From Strigamia acuminata (Eukaryota > Arthropoda > Chilopoda > Geophilomorpha > Linotaeniidae): 64,000 nucleotides of DNA. Numbering within the stretch: the first letter of the stretch is position 1; every line of letters begins with the position of its first letter. Position numbers and translations under genes: made by a program. The notes beneath the pieces were generated by a model. That model ran no database searches. It had not been told where the DNA came from and was given only the letters and a program-made list of their open reading frames with translations. Shown in pieces: positions 24,219 through 31,928 of the stretch. The stretch lies in the NCBI GenBank assembly GCA_949358305.1, contig OX442314.1:61389369-61453368 (forward strand), read 5' to 3'.

Positions 24219-25457
24219 TTGAGTGATAAGGTGTCTGATCGAAGGAGGAAACCAAAACCCAAAGAGGAACTTAAAACTCAAAAAAGGGAAGGTGAAACCC
24301 CGCAACAGCACCGAATACGAGTTGTTAGTGCTGATCTTCAAGCTGAATTGTTTCCACACGAGGTGGAGCAATTAGGAGAACTATTGATACGGGAACAGAG
24401 TGATCTAGACGACGCAGACGAGAAGGACATTTTCCAAGACGTTGAGGAGCAACCAAATTTAGAACTTTCATATTTGTGTATTAATAAAGAACAATCTCCA
24501 ATTAAGATGGCTAATGCTTCGCCATCACCAGAAATGTTGGCAATACAAACAGTATTACAAAATTTAGTGGTTAATAGAAGAAATCCAGTTGATTTTGATC
24601 CAGCCACTGGAAATATCGACACATGGTTAATTGGATACGAAGATACGATTGCCGATGATACTGAAAGAATTAAACACCTGTCAATTGTGCTGAAACATTC
24701 TGCTTCATCGTGGTATTTGGACCAACTTCCATTACATCCGACTAGAACTTGGACTGAATGGAAAGATGCCTTGAAAATAAAATTTAGACGACAAATAACA
24801 GCAATTTTGGCGAAATTACAAGCAATGCAGCACAAGGACGGAACAGCTTTGGAACACATGCAGAAAATATTAAAGGAATGCTCTTATGCAAGACCGTCGT
24901 TCACGGAAGATCAAAAGATATTTCACGTGTTCCAAGGACTTAAAAAGGTGATTAGAGATAAATTAGTAGCCAATTACCCAAAGACGTTGGACCAATTAAC
25001 ATCACAACTTGGATTGTTGGAAGCCCACGCATTCAATGAGGATTCTGCAGAAGTTTTACTAACCCTACTGCAAAAAGCTGTTGATACAACAGGTGAGGTG
25101 ACACCGAGTTGCTTGGTAGAACCGAGCGACGTCAATAAAACAAAAAACGAGTTGTTAGCAGAGGTCAAAGTGCTAAGACAACAGCAGCAGTTTGGGGACG
25201 TTCAATATGCAGAGGTCACTCCAGTCTTCTACCAAAATCAATGGTATACGCCACATCCAAACCAGGCCCAGTTCTATAATAGAGAAAACTTTAGAGGACG
25301 ACCTGGACAACAACGTGGATGGTGGAATAACAACAGTAATTGGAACCAAGGTAGAGGATGGAATAATAATAAAGGTCAAAACAGAGGCAAGTGGAATAAT
25401 CAGTGGAATAATTCTGGCCAAGGATTCCAACAACAACAACAGCCACAACAGCAATAG
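24219..25457 (+). CDS. gag: Gag of outer gypsy (interrupted by an amber codon)
   Basis: Structural capsid protein of the retrotransposon. The frame is open from 24204 but has no ATG until 24507 (MANASPSPEM), so either translation starts there or the coding-looking upstream part (basic, then acidic) is reached by splicing or a non-AUG start. Residues after the ATG contain a typical retrotransposon Gag capsid region (WLIGYED, SASSWYLDQL, TWTEWKDALKIKFRRQ). The C-terminus is rich in N, Q, G, W and R, with no CCHC zinc knuckle visible. The frame ends at TAG 25455-25457 but continues in the same Q/G/R/N-rich style for 55 more codons to TAG 25623-25625. A single C-to-T change of a CAG would explain the inner stop. 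Confidence 0.85.
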   Translation: MSDKVSDRRRKPKPKEELKTQKREGETPQQHRIRVVSADLQAELFPHEVEQLGELLIREQSDLDDADEKDIFQDVEEQPNLELSYLCINKEQSPIKMANASPSPEMLAIQTVLQNLVVNRRNPVDFDPATGNIDTWLIGYEDTIADDTERIKHLSIVLKHSASSWYLDQLPLHPTRTWTEWKDALKIKFRRQITAILAKLQAMQHKDGTALEHMQKILKECSYARPSFTEDQKIFHVFQGLKKVIRDKLVANYPKTLDQLTSQLGLLEAHAFNEDSAEVLLTLLQKAVDTTGEVTPSCLVEPSDVNKTKNELLAEVKVLRQQQQFGDVQYAEVTPVFYQNQWYTPHPNQAQFYNRENFRGRPGQQRGWWNNNSNWNQGRGWNNNKGQNRGKWNNQWNNSGQGFQQQQQPQQQ

Positions 25458-25625
25458 AATCCACCGCAACAACAACAACAAGGTCAAAGACAGGGGAATC
25501 CAAATAACCAAGGTCACCCACGAAATCCAAACTATAAAGGTAAAAATTTCATTGAAAATTACCAAGGAGGCCGAGGTCAACGAGGAGCCCCACGTGGTGG
25601 ACCAGCTAATCAATCGGGAAACTAG
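25458..25625 (+). pseudogene. gag: In-frame continuation of outer gag after the amber codon
   Basis: Same frame as gag. It encodes a Q-rich then RG-rich tail of 55 residues (NPPQQQQQGQ at its start, RGQRGAPRGG near its end) before a second TAG. The frameshift heptamer GGGAAAC sits at its very end. The gag-pol junction therefore makes sense only if ribosomes reach this segment, which argues that TAG 25455 is a mutation or a readthrough codon. Confidence 0.7.
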
Positions 25626-28600
25626 AATGGCCACAAAGACGGAAAAACAAGAAGAAATTCAAAAAGAGAAAATTAGAAATCATTGAGTTGAACGCCACAG
25701 ATGAACTTTTGCAGATTCCAGTAGTAGTGAATGGTTTGGAGATAACTGGTGTCTTGGATTCCGGAGGTTATCGCAACATCATTAATGAAGATTTGGTAAG
25801 AACTCTGCAGCTCAAATACCAACCATGTCCACATGTTCGACTTAGAGTTGTAGATGGTTCATTGATAACCCCAGTAGGAAAAACCAGGATTACCATTGAT
25901 GTCGGACAACAACAACATACCATTGAAGTGCTGATTGTCAGCGGATTTGGCAACCATTTACTGCTTGGAGATAATTTTTTGAGATCTGCAAGGTGCCAGC
26001 TCGACTATGACCAACAGAAGATCTTTGTAGGGCCAAAAGATAAACAACAAGAAGTATTCCCAATGTCCAAGAATTACACTGAACAAAACTATATTGCGCG
26101 AGTTTTAAAACCAATAACGATACCAGCTTTACATGAATGTGTAGTACCAATAAAGATAGCAAAGAAAGTTGATGATGAATTGTTTGTAGAACCATTAAGT
26201 GGAGTAATTGATCGATTTGGCGTGATTTGTTGCAAGACATTGACTAAATTCAGAAAAGGTGAAGGAGTTCTGCGTGTTGCGAATCCAACTAAAAAGACAA
26301 TCTATTTAGGAAAAAACTCAGCAGTTGCAAAAGCATTTTACGTGATTGAGTCTGGCTTGTTAGATGAAAAAAGAGCTGATCAATTTGACTTTAGCAAGGC
26401 CATGGCAAATGAGAATATGACACCAACTCAACAGGAATTGATGCGACAGCTGCTAGAGAAGAATTCGGATAGATTTGCAACATCTGACAGTGACTTAAGC
26501 AGAGCACAGGCAATAAAACATCGTATTGATACAGGAGACTCTCCTCCAATCCACTTGCAACCTTATAGACGATCCATTAAGGAAAAAGAAATCGAGGAGG
26601 CTGAAACAAAGAAGTTACTTGAACAAGGAGTAATTAGAGAATCCGAGAGCCCATGGAGTGCACCAGTACTACTCATCAAGAAAAGAGACGGCAGATGGAG
26701 ATTTTGCGTAGATTGGAGACGTTTAAACGCAGTAACAAAGAAAATGGTGTATCCCTTACCGCGTATTGACGACACCCTAGATCAACTAGCGGGTGCGAAG
26801 TATTTTTCGATGATGGATCTCATTCAGGGATACCACCAAGTCGAAATAGACGAACAAGATCGTGAAAAGACAGCGTTCACCACGTCTAGCGGACATTATG
26901 AATTTAATGTCCTCGGAATGGGATTATGTAACAGCCCAGCCGCCTTTCAAAAATTGATGAATAAAGTGCTTGGCAACCTCTTGGGAAAGGTATGCATAGC
27001 GTACATCGACGATTTGATAATATTCTCAAAGACATTTGAACAGCACCTCATAGACGTGGACGCAGTTTTTCAAAAGCTCAGAACGGCAAACCTGAAAGTT
27101 AAGTTGAGCAAATGTACGTTTGCCACCGACACCATTCGATATCTAGGACATGTGGTTGATGCTGATGGAGTTTCACCAGATCCCAGGAACCTGGAAGCAG
27201 TCGCGAAGTTTCCACTTCCTGTGAACGTTAAACAACTACGTGGTTTTTTAGGACTCTGCTCTTATTACCGAAAATTCATCAAGGGATTTGCAGACATTTC
27301 TAAACCTCTGGTGAATCTCACTAAAAAGGACGAGAAGTTTGACTGGGGACCACCCCACGATACAGCGTTCATCACACTCCGAAATGCATTAATAACAGTA
27401 CCGGTGTTGGCGCATCCAGACTTTGCACAGCCATTCATGTTATCAACCGACGCAAGCGCGTATGGAATGGGAGCCATTTTGAAGCAAAAGATCAACAACC
27501 AGGAGCGAGTTGTAGCGTATGCAAGCAAACTGATGAGCACAGCGGAACAAAACTACACCGCCACTGAAAGAGAGTGTCTCGCCATAATGTTTGCAGTACA
27601 GAAATTCAGACCTTACTTGTACGGACAGAAATTCCAAATAATAACCGACCACCAACCCCTCCAATGGCTGAAGTCAGTCCGAAACCCCAATGGACGCTTA
27701 GCCAGGTGGGCATTGCAATTAGTAGACTTTGATTTCGATATAGTGTATAAAAGCGGCAAAAAGCACACAGATGCCGATGCACTAAGTAGGATACCAGACC
27801 AGATGAGTGAAGAAGAAATAGAAAAATTACCTTCGCTTTTCTTGGAAAATTTGGACCTCCCTGCACAACAGAGGATGGATCCCAAACTACTGGACCTAAT
27901 TACAGCAGTTGAAAACCTAGAGCAACTTCCAAAGAAGAGGAGACGACCGCTCAAGCAGTACGTGCTCCACGAGAAAACGTTATTTAGGAAGAAAAACTCC
28001 TCAAGTTCCCTAAATACGGAAGGATTATTGCTAGTAGTTCCGAAACAACTCCAGAAGGATGTATTGCACGAAATGCACGACGGATTACTAGGAGCTCACT
28101 TAGGTTTGGCAAAAACGTGGAAACGAATAAGAACAAGATTCTTTTGGACAAGAATTTACACTGACGTTAGAAAATACGTCTTGTCCTGCCAAAACTGCGC
28201 AAAAGCAAAATCGATGACAACTCCAGCCAAAGGACTAATGCAACCGTGGTCAACCGTCTCAAAACCATTCGAGCGGATTGGAATGGACACACTTGGACCT
28301 TTCCCATTGTCAAAACTAGGAAATAAACACGTTTTCGTTGTGACTGATTATTTGTCAAGATCTGTGATCGCAAGAGCTGCACCAGTAGGAACAGCTCTAG
28401 AAGCAGCAAAGACTTTGGTTTATGAAGTGATTCTTAAGGAAGGCAGCCCAAGAGAAATTTTAAGCGACCGTGGAACGGAATACAGGAACCAAATGATTGA
28501 AGAAGTATCTAATCTATTCAAAAGTTTGCATAAAACCACCTCAGGATACCACCCAAGGACCAATGGATTAACAGAAAGATTTAATGCGACATTCGCAAAA

Positions 28601-29446
28601 ATGTTGCAAAGTTATGTTAATGATGATCACACCGATTGGGATGAGTTCCTGCCATTTGTCCTGTTTTCCTACAACACGGGAGTTCATGAAACAACAGGTT
28701 ACACACCGCACTATCTTCTTCGAGGATATGATGTGGATTTGACAATAGATGTTAACCTAAATCTGCCCCAAAAAGAGTTCACGTTACGCACATCAAAATT
28801 CATGCAACAGGCTAGGAAAATTGCAAATGAACGACTTCAAAAGCAGTCAGAGAAAAGCAAGAAAAGATTCGACAAAGATAGAGTCAACAAAGAATTCGAA
28901 CCAGGTGAATTAGTCTATTTGAAGACCATAAATAGGAAAGTTGGCTTGTCAGAGAAGCTTTTACCTCAATTTTCCGGCCCTTACGAGATTGTGCGACGGA
29001 CAGCTCCAAATGACTATGAAATTATCAATTCCACACGAAAGAAAAGTGATATTGTTAACGTAGAAAGGTTGAAACCGTATAAAGCAAGAATTGAAGAAGA
29101 CATAGATGAAGCTTTGAAAGAAATGCCAGAGAAGAAAGTGAAATTTGCTGAAAAAGTGAAGAAAATCAGTAAAAAAGGAGAAATTGTAGTTGAAGAACTG
29201 GATAAACCAAAGCAAAGCAAAGCAAACCAAAGCAAAGCAAAAGAACGTTACATCGATGATAGTGAACAAATTTCCCTCAAATCATTGTTTGAACCGCAAA
29301 CAGAACCCGAAAACACTGAAAAACAACTTAAAAATCCGCCACTAGATGGCGCGAATACGCAAAACGACGACTATCGTTCGCGCAAGCTCAGACCGAAGGC
29401 GAGAAAATCCTACCGCCATTGCTACTCCACATTTTCGCCGAGGTGA
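25610..29446 (+). CDS. pol: Pol polyprotein of outer gypsy (PR-RT-RNase H-IN)
   Basis: Replication and integration enzymes of the element, made as a Gag-Pol fusion by -1 frameshift; there is no ATG near the start. Residues counted from 25688: aspartic protease with VLDSGG (D24), then reverse transcriptase with MDLIQGYHQ (D377) and YIDD (439-442). RNase H follows with STDAS (D588), ERECLA and a DADALSR end. The integrase has a zinc domain (H797, H804, C834, C837) and core D867, D927 and E963. A GPY/F-like FSGPYEI and ERLKPY module ends the enzyme core, and a Lys/Glu-rich tail of about 110 residues follows. The frame is intact to TGA 29444-29446, with no chromodomain and no env. The length and domain order are normal for Ty3/gypsy. 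Confidence 0.95.
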   Translation, partial: SIGKLEWPQRRKNKKKFKKRKLEIIELNATDELLQIPVVVNGLEITGVLDSGGYRNIINEDLVRTLQLKYQPCPHVRLRVVDGSLITPVGKTRITIDVGQQQHTIEVLIVSGFGNHLLLGDNFLRSARCQLDYDQQKIFVGPKDKQQEVFPMSKNYTEQNYIARVLKPITIPALHECVVPIKIAKKVDDELFVEPLSGVIDRFGVICCKTLTKFRKGEGVLRVANPTKKTIYLGKNSAVAKAFYVIESGLLDEKRADQFDFSKAMANENMTPTQQELMRQLLEKNSDRFATSDSDLSRAQAIKHRIDTGDSPPIHLQPYRRSIKEKEIEEAETKKLLEQGVIRESESPWSAPVLLIKKRDGRWRFCVDWRRLNAVTKKMVYPLPRIDDTLDQLAGAKYFSMMDLIQGYHQVEIDEQDREKTAFTTSSGHYEFNVLGMGLCNSPAAFQKLMNKVLGNLLGKVCIAYIDDLIIFSKTFEQHLIDVDAVFQKLRTANLKVKLSKCTFATDTIRYLGHVVDADGVSPDPRNLEAVAKFPLPVNVKQLRGFLGLCSYYRKFIKGFADISKPLVNLTKKDEKFDWGPPHDTAFITLRNALITVPVLAHPDFAQPFMLSTDASAYGMGAILKQKINNQERVVAYASKLMSTAEQNYTATERECLAIMFAVQKFRPYLYGQKFQIITDHQPLQWLKSVRNPNGRLARWALQLVDFDFDIVYKSGKKHTDADALSRIPDQMSEEEIEKLPSLFLENLDLPAQQRMDPKLLDLITAVENLEQLPKKRRRPLKQYVLHEKTLFRKKNSSSSLNTEGLLLVVPKQLQKDVLHEMHDGLLGAHLGLAKTWKRIRTRFFWTRIYTDVRKYVLSCQNCAKAKSMTTPAKGLMQPWSTVSKPFERIGMDTLGPFPLSKLGNKHVFVVTDYLSRSVIARAAPVGTALEAAKTLVYEVILKEGSPREILSDRGTEYRNQMIEEVSNLFKSLHKTTSGYHPRTNGLTERFNATFAKMLQSYVNDDHTDWDEFLPFVLFSYNTGVHETTGYTPHYLLRGYDVDLTIDVNLNLPQKEFTLRTSKFMQQARKIANERLQKQSEKSKKRFDKDRVNKEFEPGELVYLKTINRKVGLSEKLLPQFSGPYEIVRRTAPNDYEIINSTRKKSDIVNVERLKPYKARIEEDIDEALKEMPEKKVKFAEKVKKISKKGEIVVEELDKPKQSKANQSKAKERYIDDSEQISLKSLFEPQTEPENTEKQLKNPPLDGANTQNDDYRSRKLRPKARKSYRHCYSTFSPR
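25616..25622 (+). promoter_or_regulatory. -1 ribosomal frameshift heptamer GGGAAAC (outer gag-pol)
   Basis: In the gag frame the bases read G GGA AAC followed at once by TAG. Slipping one base back gives GGG AAA CTA, which is the pol frame, open from 25610 onward. G GGA AAC is an established -1 slippery heptamer of retroviruses. I see no strong stem-loop just downstream. Confidence 0.75.
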
Positions 29447-29901
29447 ATGCGAGCTTCTTGCGTGAACCAAAGCTTAAATTTTGATATTTATCTGTCATTT
29501 TGTGAATTGAATTGTGTTTTTTGAGGTTTGTGAATACATTTTAAGTGTTTTTAGTATGATTTTGAGTTGAAACATTAGGTTAAAAGTGTATAAAATGCCG
29601 AACTTCGCGAAACGAAACAAATCGCGATCTTCGCTCATTCGTGTTGAAAATTTTCTTAGACTTTGGATTAATTTTAATGAATAGGAAAATATGTCAGAAA
29701 TGTTATTTTACATAGTATTAGCAGATAAAAATTGGTTTTAGTAAGTTTAAAATTTTTAATAATGTTGAACTTGATGACACGAGAATCCGAGGTCGCGAGG
29801 CGAAGTAATTAATGCGAATTTAGTGAAGTTTATCGTAATTTGAATAAAACTGATTATGTGAATTGTAAATAAATTTTCAAACACAAAATTTTGTAAATGT
29901 T
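29447..29901 (+). other. 3' noncoding region of outer gypsy, left part
   Basis: AT-rich, no ORF. It is cut at 29901 by the inner element; TGTT at 29898-29901 is the left copy of the target duplication. The region continues at 43131. Confidence 0.8.
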
Positions 29902-30402
29902 TGTGACGGTGACGACCACAACTCCTATCGCATGATAGTACCGGGTATAAGTCGCGTGAAATAGTGAATAATACGAGATAAAATAAAGACAACAAGTTTC
30001 TCAAAACACTACATTTATTGTTGTCAAACAATAGAATCAAATCTAAAAGTTATACAACTTCTAATGCCGACATTTGGCAAGTTAAATACAAGTTAAACTA
30101 TACATGAAATTGGCTGTAAAACAGCCCTAAAATAATATGATTACGGTTATTGGTGATCCGGGGTTCGGGAACGGCAAAACGCCCGCTCGACCAAGTTAAA
30201 GATGTCGTCTATACGTAGCCGGGCTGGCTGTGTCCTCGCGGCTTCCGTCGGCGCGTCGTAATCGTGGAACTGGTTCCTTCGCGTTCCATCGCGTTCCCGG
30301 TTCGTATCTGGTGTAATGGTCCGTGTAATGCTGTTGGTTCGATCCGAGAGGTGCGGTTGACTTTTAACTGCACCGCCACAACTAGGGTTGGAAATTGGTA
30401 AT

Positions 30403-30588
30403 GAATAAATGAAGTCATTTATTCTTCAAGGTTCCGCTTGCGAATTATATTTAATTCGCGAGGTTGTGAGTTTAATAAATTAACTCAATAAATTGTATTC
30501 AATTTATTGTTACGAATTTGATTCGTCATACAGTGAAATAAGTCTCGTGACTTACTTCGGTTGTTTACTTGTTGTCAAGTTCAAACAA
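30403..30588. other. Run of seven near-contiguous short hairpins in the LTR
   Basis: Stems and loops in order: GAATAAATG loop AAGT (30403-30424); GCGAATTA loop TATT (30440-30459, extendable to 30437-30462 with a wobble); GAGTT-bulge-AA loop TAAA (30468-30486); CAATAAATTG loop TATT (30486-30509, perfect 10 bp); ACGAAT loop TTG (30512-30526); GAAATAAGTC loop TCGT (30535-30558, one mismatch); TTGTTTACTTG loop TTGT (30561-30588, 2-nt bulge). The other LTR repeats the run at 41962-42147, with one change that turns a G-C pair into G-T in the last stem. Confidence 0.85.
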
Positions 30589-31071
30589 TTAAGGTTTGTT
30601 ATCAACTATAAAATAAATTAGGGTTAAAACATCGCAACACACAATTGCCGTCAAAGTTCACCTTGCCGAGCAGAACAGTATCGCGCGTGCCCTAAATAAC
30701 AGTGCGGTGAGAGACGGCACTGGTACTCAGGGGGATATAGCCCGCAGTTCTGCACAACAGAATTAATCACCCGAGATACTACTCATAAGTAGACTGCTTT
30801 GGCACCATCACCGAAGAGATATAACTTTCCCAAACACATAGTGCTACTGGCGGTTACTACATGTTTTGCATGCAGACTGCTTTGGCACCATCAGGTGATG
30901 GAGTCAATCTCTTGCAGTAACAGTGCTACTGACGGTTACTAAATACTTTGGTATCACACGTGATTCTATTGTCCGACCACGAGGATACTTATGCGGGAGG
31001 CTTTCTCCTCGGCAAGACCGTTTGACGGAAACATTAACAGTCCGAACTTCGTCTTCAGTTGACGGGGGTTG

Positions 31072-31117
31072 CATGGCTCAGCAGAGCCATGCTATGCATG
31101 GTCCGGTAGGACCATGC
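31072..31117. other. Twin GC-rich hairpins in the LTR
   Basis: CATGGCTC-AGCA-GAGCCATG (31072-31091) is followed four bases later by GCATGGTCC-GGTA-GGACCATGC (31096-31117). Both stems are perfect and both loops are 4 nt. The pair is repeated at 42631-42676 in the other LTR. Confidence 0.9.
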
Positions 31118-31577
31118 CCTGAGTGAGAAACGGTTATTTGACATGCGGAACATACCAAATAACCAGAAAACAGAACTAACTTAACTTCCTGTTGTCAGGG
31201 AGTTTTATACTCGGTGGGATTAGGTTCCACCAATCTCGTATCGCAGGAAGTGGATACAGAGATGCAAATTGGGATTATGCTAATCTTTTAGCATAAACCG
31301 GAACTGGATACCGGGGACAGGAAATGGATACACAGAACGGAAATACATTCGGAAAATGGGTTTTGTGTCGCGTACCCGTGATAAAGTAAGAATACCTGCT
31401 TTATCTTATTGAATATTGATAATATAACTTTATATTATCGATTTAGATTACATTCATTCGTAACAAACATAATAATATGTTTGTGAACTATTTCTGCGGA
31501 GAATAGGAAGTTCGAGGTTGAATTTGCCGCTAGTACTAGTGGCGCCATCTATTGCTAATTTGTCACACATCCCCCTT

Positions 31578-31928
31578 AATAACTAAACATATACTCTTAT
31601 ATTTTATGTTATTCTTTAGGAATATTATTTGTGTCAAATTCATCCATATTAATAAATATTTTATTTCCAATATTTATAAGGCCCATGAGTGTTTTTAATA
31701 AACATGTTCTTATCTTTAGGATGCTCAAAAATTGTTTTTATTTTCTCCTTACAGAGACGGTTATAAAAATAATTTGGTTATTAAAAAAATAAACATGAAA
31801 GTCATTCTCTTATATCGAAGAAGCACTTCTTACAAAAATCTTAGTTAAAGAAATTTTCGGTTACATATTATTCTTTTATCACAGAACACACAAACAAACT
31901 GTTAATTTTTTCTAAATTCGAACACAGC
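31578..31928 (-). other. Noncoding gap before 3' LTR of inner gypsy
   Basis: AT-rich, nothing recognised apart from the adjoining polypurine tract (AAGGGGGATG on the minus strand, 31568-31577). Confidence 0.7.

Larger units (their letters stand above)
29902..31567 (-). repeat. 3' LTR of inner gypsy element
   Basis: 1,666 bp with perfect 6-bp terminal inverted repeats. It is unusually rich in short inverted repeats with small loops; examples by position are in the hairpin entries. A tandem duplication of about 82 bp (30791-30872 and 30873-30943) shares AGACTGCTTTGGCACCATCA and AGTGCTACTG. The polypurine tract AAGGGGGATG abuts it at 31568-31577 (sense strand minus). Confidence 0.95.

Noticed and set aside
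25192-25686. 164-codon ORF between gag and pol
   Set aside because: It is an off-frame shadow of the Gag C-terminus. The Q/N/G/R-rich Gag frame and the frameshift heptamer explain this stretch better.
30923-31126. Small ORFs in the LTRs (also 42482-42685, and minus 30209-30418 and 41768-41977)
   Set aside because: Each pair is identical only because the LTRs are copies; there are no motifs, and they overlap hairpins and the tandem duplication.
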